From an uncultured Lachnospiraceae bacterium (lineage in GTDB: Bacteria; Bacillota; Clostridia; Lachnospirales; Lachnospiraceae), in NCBI GenBank assembly GCA_910588565.1, contig CAJUPF010000002.1, positions 1 through 64,000 of the forward strand: a DNA stretch of 64,000 nt, in the 5' to 3' direction. Each line of letters starts with the position of its first letter. Within the stretch, counting starts at the first letter, position 1. The translations under genes and the position numbers were made by a program. The notes under the pieces were generated by a model, which did no database searches, was not told the DNA's origin, and saw nothing but the letters and a program-made list of their open reading frames with translations. Below, in pieces: positions 42,818 through 51,016 of this stretch.

Positions 42818-45568
42818 ATGAAATGTTACCATCCAATCAGAAAAAGCGCCGTTCCATATCTGTTTCTTACCGTACTGACACTGTTTGCATGCTGGTTTTT
42901 TGTTGGACGCCATGGTATGTTTGCATCCACATCAGACTGGTTCTGCCAGCACAGCGTATTCCCGGATTATTTCCGCCGGCAGTTTTATCAGACCGGGGAT
43001 TTTTTCCCGGAATTTGCGCCAGGAATTGGCGGCGGCCAGAATATCTATCATTTTTCCTATTATGGGTTATACAATCCTGTCCTGTTGCTTTCATACCTGC
43101 TGCCGTTTGTAAAAATGAGCGACTATTTAATAGCGGCAAGTATCATCAGTCTTCTGGCTTCTGTCCTGTTATTTTATTACTGGCTGAAATCCCATGATTT
43201 TTCCACAGAAATCTGTCTGGCCGCATCCGTACTGTTTCTTTTGGCAGGCCCTATGATCTACCATTCCTGCCATCAGATCATGTTCGTCAATTATATGCCT
43301 TTTCTGTGCCTTGCGCTTATTGGCACGGACAGGTACTGGAAACATGGAACACGCGGATTGTATACTTTGGGGATATTTCTTATGATTCTGACCAGTTTTT
43401 ATTTTGCCATTGGAGGGATTCTGGCAGTTCTGCTCTATGGGCTTAGCAGGTACCAAAAACAAATTCTAAAAAGAACGCTTCTTGGCCTCTTCGTTCCTGT
43501 AGCTGCAGCAGCGCTTGCCAGCGGTATATTACTGGCGCCTACCGGATTTGCATTATTGGCAAGAAGCGGCGGCAGCCACGCGTTTGATCTGTCCAGGCTG
43601 CTTGTACCTGATATTTCTGTTACGCATTTTGCATACAGCGGATATGGCGTTGGACTTACTGCAGGAATCCTGATGGTACTGTTTGTTGGACTTACTTATC
43701 CACATCTGGGAGAACGGCTGCTGTCAGCAGGCTGTCTGATTCTCTTTCTGGTTCCGGCATTCTCCTGGCTGCTAAACGGCGGGCTGTATATACGCGATAA
43801 ATCGCTGATCCCATTTCTGCCAGTCCTTTGCTATCTGGCAGCTCTTTTCTGCCAGAAGCAGCAGCAAAAGGAAATTTCCAAAAACGCCGAGCGGATCGGG
43901 ATATGTTTCACGCTTCTCTTCTGCTGCATTTCCTTTCTAACCAGGGAGCCAAAGAGCAATGTTACCTTATTCTTTCTAGTATGCGAAGCAGGCGCAACAC
44001 TTATTTTTTTCCTTATTATTGGCGAATGCTCTATAGAATGCCTTCCTATTAACGCTAACTGGAAGAACCGTATCCCCGGAACAAGACGCCGTCCATATCA
44101 TCATTTTGGGCCGTCCGTCCATTACATATCACAATCCGGTATAAAATGCAATGCCGCCCTGCTGCTTGTGCCCTCTTTGATCTGCCTTACGTTCTTTGGA
44201 ATGTATATAAACGGCAAAAACGATACGGTTATGAAAAAACAGTTTTACGACAGCGTAACCGATTCCGCCTGGGAAATGGAAATTGCAGATATTCTGGCAC
44301 GGGAGCCGGGACTGTACAGGCTGGAACAGGGCGGAACCCTGGAAGAAAAAAAAGCAAACCTCAACCGCATCTGGGATATGAAACAATGGAGCGCTTCTGT
44401 TTATTCATCTGCGGATCAGAAGATTTATAAAAGGTTTCGGGAAGAAACTTTTCAGATAGAACAGCCCTTTCGGAACAGCCTGATTCAGTCTTCTTCTGAT
44501 AATCCGCTTTTTACAAAACTGATGGGTGTAAAATACCTGACAGAACGTTCTGCGGATTCCGAAGGATTTACCGTAACTACGCAGGAACATGCTGCGCCAG
44601 TAATTTATGCGACTGATCAGGTAATCCCGGAAAACGTGTATCTGGAGCTTCCTTTTCCATGGCGCCAGACAGCGCTGATGCAGTATGCGGCTGTGGAACA
44701 TTATACGGATACAGCGCCAGACGCAGATACAACACGAAACGCAGAACAAGTAAAGCAAATGCTTCCCGCTGTACAGGAATTCGAGATTTCCGGCCTGGAT
44801 ACCTCTTTGCCTCCCAGGGATACCTCTTTGCCATTCGGCAATAATAAGGAAACCCCCTCCGGGGATACCTCTTTGCCATTCGGCAATAATAAGGAAATCA
44901 TAAAAGAAGATTCTGGTTATCGGATTCAGGCAAAGAGAGATGTAAATGCTGTGCTTTCTCTTCCGGAATATACAAATAAGCCAGAAGGGGAACAACTGCT
45001 GTTTCTTCAGTTTGATGTGGAAAATCACCATAGAACCCGCGATGTTGCCATAGATATTGCCGGAGTCCGCAATAAACTTACTGCGCAGAGCCATATTTAT
45101 TATAACGGAAACACTACATTTACTTATGCCGTCAAGTTAACAGGACATACTGCAAATGCAGCGATATCATTTGGAGCCGGGGACTATTCCATTTCAAATA
45201 TCAAATGTTTCCTGTGCAGCGCCGCTATCTTAGAAGATGATACCCTCTATCAGTCCGAACTCCAACCGGACTGGAAAAAGACAAAAGGCAGCTGCATCAG
45301 CGGAAGTATCCATGTAAAACAGGATGGATATCTGATTACTTCCATCCCATATGAAACTAATTTTGAAATTCTAATTGATGGAATACCCGCCGCAATCCAA
45401 AAGGTCAATACTGCATTTCTTGGAACCACGATTGAAAAAGGGGAACATCAGATTTGTATCCGCTATCATTCACGCGGTATTTTGGCAGGTAAATGCTGCT
45501 CCTGTATCGGCCTGCTGTTATGGTGTATTTTACTGGCGGCAGACAAACAAAAGCTCCGCGTTCTATAA
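42818..45568 (+). CDS. YfhO-family multi-pass membrane protein
   Basis: 916 residues. About a dozen TM helices in the first 460 residues with the family opening FFVGRHGMFASTSDWFCQH and an external loop FAPGIGGGQNIYHFSYYG. A large extracellular domain follows, then a last TM (about 890). YfhO proteins act in cell-surface glycosylation or stress defence, perhaps as GT-C-type transferases (family knowledge). ATG at 42818 follows GGAGG 10 nt upstream. Near residues 660-695 lies an in-frame repeated insert (DTSLPFGNNKE twice) that looks recent. It converges on the K+ channel gene with only 13 nt between stops and no obvious terminator. Confidence 0.85.
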   Translation: MKCYHPIRKSAVPYLFLTVLTLFACWFFVGRHGMFASTSDWFCQHSVFPDYFRRQFYQTGDFFPEFAPGIGGGQNIYHFSYYGLYNPVLLLSYLLPFVKMSDYLIAASIISLLASVLLFYYWLKSHDFSTEICLAASVLFLLAGPMIYHSCHQIMFVNYMPFLCLALIGTDRYWKHGTRGLYTLGIFLMILTSFYFAIGGILAVLLYGLSRYQKQILKRTLLGLFVPVAAAALASGILLAPTGFALLARSGGSHAFDLSRLLVPDISVTHFAYSGYGVGLTAGILMVLFVGLTYPHLGERLLSAGCLILFLVPAFSWLLNGGLYIRDKSLIPFLPVLCYLAALFCQKQQQKEISKNAERIGICFTLLFCCISFLTREPKSNVTLFFLVCEAGATLIFFLIIGECSIECLPINANWKNRIPGTRRRPYHHFGPSVHYISQSGIKCNAALLLVPSLICLTFFGMYINGKNDTVMKKQFYDSVTDSAWEMEIADILAREPGLYRLEQGGTLEEKKANLNRIWDMKQWSASVYSSADQKIYKRFREETFQIEQPFRNSLIQSSSDNPLFTKLMGVKYLTERSADSEGFTVTTQEHAAPVIYATDQVIPENVYLELPFPWRQTALMQYAAVEHYTDTAPDADTTRNAEQVKQMLPAVQEFEISGLDTSLPPRDTSLPFGNNKETPSGDTSLPFGNNKEIIKEDSGYRIQAKRDVNAVLSLPEYTNKPEGEQLLFLQFDVENHHRTRDVAIDIAGVRNKLTAQSHIYYNGNTTFTYAVKLTGHTANAAISFGAGDYSISNIKCFLCSAAILEDDTLYQSELQPDWKKTKGSCISGSIHVKQDGYLITSIPYETNFEILIDGIPAAIQKVNTAFLGTTIEKGEHQICIRYHSRGILAGKCCSCIGLLLWCILLAADKQKLRVL
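44798..44897. repeat. In-frame tandem repeat inside the YfhO gene
   Basis: GATACCTCTTTGCC occurs at 44798, 44819 and 44864. The last two extend to identical 34-bp copies (44819-44852, 44864-44897) spaced 45 bp, i.e. 15 codons. The spacer holds CCCCCTCCGGGG. The frame is kept. Confidence 0.85.
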
Positions 45569-45581
45569 CTGTTCTGCGAAT

Positions 45582-47162
45582 TTACTCAAGCTTCACAGAA
45601 ATATTTCCCATCAGTTCCCAGGCAGCGTCCCGTTCCTGTCTCTGCTCTTCTGTCAGTTTTTCATACTGGCATAGCATCGGATGCTGCCGCTTTGCATCGT
45701 CACGAACCGGGCCATAACTCCAGTTGTAAAAGAGATAAAACCGAAGCCACCGCATATGATCCAGTTTACGGTACATTTCTTTTGCAGACTTTGAACTCTT
45801 TGTCTTGCAATATCTGTCAAATGCCGTTTTTACCGCAGATACCGTAAGCTCCGTAACCGTTTCATCCTGCAGGAGAATCCTGGTCTTCATCAGAAGGTGA
45901 TCTGCCGCTGCGATCTTGGACTGTTGATGAAGATCATCCAGCTCATTCCAGGCACGCGTAGGATAGGAAACCGAACTGCGGAAAATCTCATTAATCACAA
46001 TCGCTGCTTTATTCAGCTCTGTACGGATGATCTGTTGCGACGTATAGATATCTTCATTTGTTCCAAAACAGGATATTCCCGGAACTTTCGAGCTGCTCCG
46101 CAGGTCAATCCGGCCAGAGATTTTATAATATTTATTCAATGTCCAGAAAATGCCCCATCCCGTTTGTTCGTCATCCTCACAGATAATCACACGATCCGCC
46201 CGCTCTAGAATGGAATGGTTCGATTCCCAGCTTTCCTTATGAAAAATTAAGGAATCTCCTGTCTCTGCTTCCTGATTGATGGAAAACACCTCTCCCAGCC
46301 GGTTATGTATCGCAAGAAATTCTCCGACATCCCCAAAAATATGATATACTACATGCTGATCAATGGAAATAATATTCGTTAATATCGCGCGTTCTAAGAT
46401 ACTGCAGCCATAATTCTCAAATCCAATCAGCACAATTGACATTTCGTGGCTGCACAATGGCTTAGACCGCCAATACTGTCTGGCACAGCATTCATAACTG
46501 TGAAAAAAATTAATATTGCCGGAACGCTTTTCCTGTCCGTTTGTCGTTCTCGCATAGATTTCCACAGGCAGTTCATGCAGATTGGCTGCACGTCTGTTCA
46601 TACCCATATCATTTTCTTTCATCAGAAAAACCTTACACTTTGTACCGATATTTTTCTTTTTTGCCACAATCTTATCCGGCGACGCACATAGATACACGCA
46701 GGGATAATGGGGGATCTCACTCTGGCAGCTTCGTTTCTCTCCATAAATAATCAGCGCATTGGGATCTTCCTGATAGATACTTGAAGCAAGCGCATTTGAC
46801 TCCACTCCGCAGTCCGCGAAATAATACCAGTTTTTGCGCCGCTGCAGACCAAGCATCAGGAACGGAAATCCTTCACTGGTAATAAAAGAAACGACCGCTC
46901 CAAACATTGTCACCATAATACCGGCAGACAAAAGCAAAAATACCATTCCTACCGCATGTCCCAGCGGCGTCACCGGTATCAAATCGCCATATCCTACTGT
47001 AGTCAGTGTCACCAATGAATACCAGAAAGCATCTCCAAATGTCCGGATCACCGCATCGCCGTCTGCAGATTCGGAACAGTAAAGAACCGTTAACAAACCG
47101 ATATAAACCAATCCTATGATTGTAATGAAAAACAGATAAAGGATTCTCTTTCTTCCTTTCAT
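45582..47162 (-). CDS. Potassium channel with RCK-like domains and C-terminal RyR-like domain
   Basis: 526 residues. Two TM helices (about 7-28 and 72-98) flank a pore loop with the K+ selectivity filter TTVGYGD (residues 54-60). The cytoplasmic part holds two Rossmann-like RCK units: one from about 110 (YYFADCGVESNALASSIY), the second from about 240 (IVLIGFENYGCSILERA). The end (about 445-515, HMRWLRFYLFYNWSYGPVRD and AKRQHPMLCQYEKL) matches the RyR repeat pattern. Such a tail may bind a nucleotide ligand that gates the pore, but that is inference. ATG at 47162 chosen; a TTG 11 codons upstream lacks support. Single gene. Confidence 0.82.
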   Translation of the reverse strand: MKGRKRILYLFFITIIGLVYIGLLTVLYCSESADGDAVIRTFGDAFWYSLVTLTTVGYGDLIPVTPLGHAVGMVFLLLSAGIMVTMFGAVVSFITSEGFPFLMLGLQRRKNWYYFADCGVESNALASSIYQEDPNALIIYGEKRSCQSEIPHYPCVYLCASPDKIVAKKKNIGTKCKVFLMKENDMGMNRRAANLHELPVEIYARTTNGQEKRSGNINFFHSYECCARQYWRSKPLCSHEMSIVLIGFENYGCSILERAILTNIISIDQHVVYHIFGDVGEFLAIHNRLGEVFSINQEAETGDSLIFHKESWESNHSILERADRVIICEDDEQTGWGIFWTLNKYYKISGRIDLRSSSKVPGISCFGTNEDIYTSQQIIRTELNKAAIVINEIFRSSVSYPTRAWNELDDLHQQSKIAAADHLLMKTRILLQDETVTELTVSAVKTAFDRYCKTKSSKSAKEMYRKLDHMRWLRFYLFYNWSYGPVRDDAKRQHPMLCQYEKLTEEQRQERDAAWELMGNISVKLE

Positions 47163-47485
47163 ATACCTGTCATCTCCCTTTCGATGCACGCTCAATTTCT
47201 ATGCCACCTTTGTATATTCTCTTTATTCAATATACCATAACCTGCAATCAACGCCCCGCCGGCACGAAGCGTCCAGCTTTGAAGCATCCCAACATAAAAA
47301 GCATAACCCCTATCACAAGCTTGGTCTGCCGCATGCACACAGCCGTATAGCTGCCTTTCAGCAGGCTTCTGCTCTATATCATAATCAAATCGAGACCTGT
47401 TAGAAGTCTCGATTTGTTATCTGGTTTATACCTTTCAGCTTTAACTTTATGTCTTCGCTCTCTGTACGCCTTTATTTCTGTTCGT

Positions 47486-47687
47486 CTACCTAAGGAACCA
47501 TCTGGGCGTATGCTTTTCGTTTTTCGGGCGTGCCGGTATAATACCGTTCCTTTTATCCAATGCTGCAATCTCATCCATTTCCGCATCTCCTAATACCAGT
47601 AACCACTTTGATCAAGCCATTTTCTCTACGTTCAATCAGCCGATTCAAATACAAATCCCTCTTAACTGTCTCCATCCTTTTCTCCAT
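47486..47687 (-). pseudogene. Remnants of a DUF4143-type AAA ATPase gene and a short ORF
   Basis: From 47687 the frame reads METVKRDLYLNRLIERRENG then LIKVVTGIRRCGNG and stops at 47572. This is the start of the AAA_14/DUF4143 ATPase family, cut inside Walker A (normally TGIRRCGKS). Overlapping it, a 30-codon frame (47579-47486, MDEIAALDKRNGIIPARPK) has AGGAG 8 nt upstream and may be a second fragment. Neither makes a working enzyme. The stretch 47163-47485 otherwise holds only an AATCGAGAC/GTCTCGATT hairpin (47385-47411). Confidence 0.6.
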
Positions 47688-47794
47688 ACTTCGGAATATT
47701 GTGAAATGCTGCTCTTTTCCGTAGTTTTATTATAGCAAATCAAAATAGACAGGTCAATGTATTATAACTATACGCCGAGCTTTATAAAAACTAT

Positions 47795-47935
47795 GCGTTA
47801 CAGTTCACGGCCTAACCCGGCCGCAAACTGTAACGCATCCAGCCCATTCCAAGCCGCCTTCGGCGAGGGGCTGGATGCTTGAAACCACTGCTTTATTGGC
47901 CGGATGCCCTGCAGCGGAGTGCAGGGCGCCGTGAA
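47795..47935. repeat. Structured palindromic element (three hairpins inside a closing stem)
   Basis: Hairpin 1: GCGTTACAGTT (47795-47805) with AACTGTAACGC (47826-47836). Hairpin 2: ATCCAGCCC (47837-47845) with 47868-47876, plus an inner GCCG/CGGC stem. Hairpin 3: GCCCTGCA (47906-47913) with 47920-47927. TTCACGGC (47804-47811) pairs with 47928-47935 to enclose them. No coding frame. Its GTTACAGTTCAC start resembles the element at 15913. It could be a non-autonomous mobile element or a structured RNA. Confidence 0.6.
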
Positions 47936-47981
47936 TAGTAATTATAAATTTAAGCTCCAGAGCTGCAGACTTGAATTAGAC

Positions 47982-48010
47982 TTGATTTTATGATAATTCT
48001 GTTTTAAAAT
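47982..48010 (+). promoter_or_regulatory. Putative promoter of the receiver / hybrid kinase genes
   Basis: TTGATT (47982-47987), 17-nt spacer, TAAAAT (48005-48010), 38 nt before the ATG at 48049. Confidence 0.45.
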
Positions 48011-48048
48011 AAACTCTATATGGATATAAATAAAAAGGAGACAATATT

Positions 48049-48411
48049 ATGGAAAAATGTATTTTAGTAGTAGATGATGATGCAATGAATCTAAAGAGAA
48101 CTAAGATCATTTTGCAGAAGCGTTATGATGTATTCTTTGCAGATTCGGGAGAAGAAGCTCTTGATATACTCAAGCGCGAAAAAATTGATATGGTACTTCT
48201 TGATATTGCAATGCCAAATATGAATGGATTTGAAACTTTTGAACATATGAGAGAGAATGGTATCGACGTTCCCGTAATTTTTCTGACAGCGTCGGGAGAC
48301 GAGGAAGACGTGCTGGACGCACTCAGCCTTGGCGCCATCAATTACTTAAAGAAACCATATATACCGCAGGAATTGCTGAAACGGATTGCAAAGGGGTTTG
48401 AGAAAAAATGA
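48049..48411 (+). CDS. Single-domain response regulator (CheY-like receiver)
   Basis: 120 residues, receiver domain only. Acidic pocket VVDDDA (residues 9-11), phospho-acceptor Asp52 in MVLLDIAMPN, Thr in FLTASG and Lys in LKKPYIP are all present. No output domain, so it works through protein contact or as a phosphate shuttle. AAAAGGAG precedes the ATG. The stop overlaps the hybrid kinase start by 4 nt (ATGA), so the two are translated together and are likely partners. Confidence 0.9.
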   Translation: MEKCILVVDDDAMNLKRTKIILQKRYDVFFADSGEEALDILKREKIDMVLLDIAMPNMNGFETFEHMRENGIDVPVIFLTASGDEEDVLDALSLGAINYLKKPYIPQELLKRIAKGFEKK

Positions 48412-50909
48412 GAACGGAAGAGCAGACAAGCGCACATCTGCTTTTAGCAAGCATTGTTTCTGTGTTTGGCGTAATACTGATTTTAATTACGATAGCTATG
48501 TCATGGGAGATGTGGATGATCCCGATTATTGTAATTGGAAGTTCTATTGTATGGTGCCTTCATATAATAGGAAGAACCGGTTCCAATATTTTTTATGAAA
48601 ATCTGTGTATCGGGCTGCTAATGGTTGGATTTTTTTTCTTCAGCGCACATGCTGTCGTTCTGTTTGATATTTCCGCAGTGGCCTGTATGCTGATTCTTAT
48701 TTTTTCCATGTTTAACAGAAAGCATCTATTGTATATGCAGGTCGCTTTGTATATACTGGCGCTATTGTACCAGCTTGTGCCCCTGCATACCATTTCTCAC
48801 CGGATGGGATATTATAATATGATACGCCTGGGAATTGGATTTTTGATTGTATCAGGCGCAGCGCTAATCGCAAGGTATCGGATTAACAGGAGAATTGCGA
48901 CAAGGAAAAAATATGAAAACACACTTTTGGAGCTTGAGACTGCCAGCCGGCAAAATGCTGATTTTATGTCTAATGTATCTCATGAGCTTCGGACTCCAAT
49001 CAACATGGTGATTGGGATCAGCGAAGTCGCGTTAGGAAAAAATCTTACACCGGAAATCCGGGAAGATATTCAGTCGGTACAAATGGCAGGCAAACGATTG
49101 TCCAACCAAATTAACAATATCCTGGATTATACGGAGATTGTAGAAGGCACGCTGACTTCTGCAAAAGAAGCGTACATGATTACATCCCTGCTCAATGACG
49201 TTATCACAACGATCGCTATGCAAAACAGCAGGCATCAGTTGGAACTAGTGTTTGACATAAACCCAAAGATACCGGCAATGCTCATTGGAGACGCGGAAAA
49301 AATTTCCCATGTGCTTAAGATCCTGCTGGAGAACTCCATTAAATTTACAGAAGAGGGTGGTATCAACCTCTGCATTGAATTTAGGCGGGAGAGTTATGGA
49401 ATCAATCTGATTATAGATATTGACGATACCGGAATGGGCATGACAAGTTCCCAGATTACCCAGATGTGCGATGATTTTTATCAGGCGGAAACCGGAAGTA
49501 ACCGTTTTGCGGGAGGGCTTGGGCTTGGGCTTCCCATTGCGCGGGGGTTGCTGCATTCTATGGGCGGATTTATTCATTTTGATAGTAAAGAGCAGGGAGG
49601 CCTGCAGGCTCATATCGTTATTCCACAGGAAGTAGAAGATGATACGCCCAGTATGGCCATTTCTGATGTGGAACGTCTTTGTGTCGCATGCTATTTTAGA
49701 ACGGAAAAATACAGCTGCGACGATGTCAGACAGTATTATGACAAAATGATTTTACATATGGTAGAAGGGCTTGGCATTGAAGGGTATCAGGCGCACAACT
49801 TTGACGGGCTGCTTAAACTCCTGAAAAACCATGCGCTGACACATATTTTTATTGCACAGGCTGAATACGAAGAGAACAGCTCGTTTTATGAAAATCTACC
49901 GGCTGCGATTCAGGTAGCAGTGATTGCGGATAAAGAATTTATTCTGAACGCAAACAGCAGACTGCTTGTGATCCGCAAGCCGTTTTTCGCGCTCTCGGTG
50001 GTAAATCTGTTAAATGGAGAAGTAAGGGAAAACAGTTTTGAAGAAGCGCAGGCTGCAGGCCGCAGGCCGTTTTCCTGCACTGGGGTCCGGGTTCTTGTAG
50101 TTGATGACGAAGAAATGAACCTCGTGGTGGCGAAAGGCGTTTTAGGCAGCTATGGGATACAGGTGGATACCTGCCTAAGCGGAAGAGAAGCGGTGGAACG
50201 ATGCAAAAGCATGTCCTACAACATTATTTTCCTGGATCATATGATGCCTGGCTTTGACGGTGTGGAGACGCTTCGGCACATTCGGGAGATGGACAATGGA
50301 CTTTTTCAGGATCTGCCGGCAATCGCTCTGACAGCTAATACGATCAGCGGCGCAAGAGAAATGTTCCGGAACGAAGGATTCACGGAATTTATCCCAAAAC
50401 CGATTGAACGGGCTATTCTGGAACGGGTACTTCGCAAAGTACTCCCCAAACGCTGCATTCAATATCATTCGTCTGCAGATTTGAAGTCTGAGAAATTTGA
50501 GTATACTGCGCCTGCTGCGCCTGCGTTAAACGAATCCGTCCCGGAAACGGATTCCTCCTTTTCGCTGGATGATCTGACGCAGGTTGGCATAAACGTCAAA
50601 CTGGGACTAGATTACTGCTCTGATGAGGAAGAATTTTACCTGGAAATGCTGCAAATGTTCCTGGAGCAGTATACACAAAAGAGGGATGAAATCAATTCCC
50701 TATATGAAGCAGCCAACTGGAAAGATTATGCGATTAAAGTACACGCATTAAAAAGTACGTCGCTGACAATCGGCGCGGAACAGCTTTCCGATTGTGCGAA
50801 AATGCTTGAACAGGCCGGAAAAAAAGAGGACGCGGAATATATCCGGGAAAACCACGCTAATTTACTCGAACTGTATGAAAAAGTATGTACGGGCATTGAA
50901 AGATTATAG
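48408..50909 (+). CDS. Hybrid histidine kinase with degenerate receiver, receiver and HPt domains
   Basis: 833 residues. About five or six TM helices (10-165) without a large external part, so the signal is sensed in or at the membrane. HisKA with phospho-acceptor His192 (VSHELRTP), HATPase (about 250-430, N box LLENSIKFTEEGG, G box GLGLGLPIARG), a receiver-like domain that has lost its aspartate (about 435-550), a true receiver (about 560-685, VVDDEEMN, IIFLDHMMPG), and a C-terminal HPt domain with His779 (VHALKSTS). This is a full four-step phosphorelay in one chain. It shares an ATGA overlap with the CheY-like gene. Final targets may include the receivers in the facing chemosensory operon (inference). 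Confidence 0.88.
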   Translation: MRTEEQTSAHLLLASIVSVFGVILILITIAMSWEMWMIPIIVIGSSIVWCLHIIGRTGSNIFYENLCIGLLMVGFFFFSAHAVVLFDISAVACMLILIFSMFNRKHLLYMQVALYILALLYQLVPLHTISHRMGYYNMIRLGIGFLIVSGAALIARYRINRRIATRKKYENTLLELETASRQNADFMSNVSHELRTPINMVIGISEVALGKNLTPEIREDIQSVQMAGKRLSNQINNILDYTEIVEGTLTSAKEAYMITSLLNDVITTIAMQNSRHQLELVFDINPKIPAMLIGDAEKISHVLKILLENSIKFTEEGGINLCIEFRRESYGINLIIDIDDTGMGMTSSQITQMCDDFYQAETGSNRFAGGLGLGLPIARGLLHSMGGFIHFDSKEQGGLQAHIVIPQEVEDDTPSMAISDVERLCVACYFRTEKYSCDDVRQYYDKMILHMVEGLGIEGYQAHNFDGLLKLLKNHALTHIFIAQAEYEENSSFYENLPAAIQVAVIADKEFILNANSRLLVIRKPFFALSVVNLLNGEVRENSFEEAQAAGRRPFSCTGVRVLVVDDEEMNLVVAKGVLGSYGIQVDTCLSGREAVERCKSMSYNIIFLDHMMPGFDGVETLRHIREMDNGLFQDLPAIALTANTISGAREMFRNEGFTEFIPKPIERAILERVLRKVLPKRCIQYHSSADLKSEKFEYTAPAAPALNESVPETDSSFSLDDLTQVGINVKLGLDYCSDEEEFYLEMLQMFLEQYTQKRDEINSLYEAANWKDYAIKVHALKSTSLTIGAEQLSDCAKMLEQAGKKEDAEYIRENHANLLELYEKVCTGIERL

Positions 50910-51016
50910 TCCGCCCCGCAGGCATACAGCGCCTGGAAGGCATAACGTTATGCACGTCTGGTAAATGAAGCGAAAAATTCCTGGAAAACAATTGTTTTGA
51001 GAGGAGGAAATACCGC

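Noticed and set aside
47374..47586. 70-codon basic frame on the minus strand
   Set aside because: Runs across the DUF4143 remnant in a different frame and is highly Arg/Lys-rich; the recognisable sequence is in the other frames.
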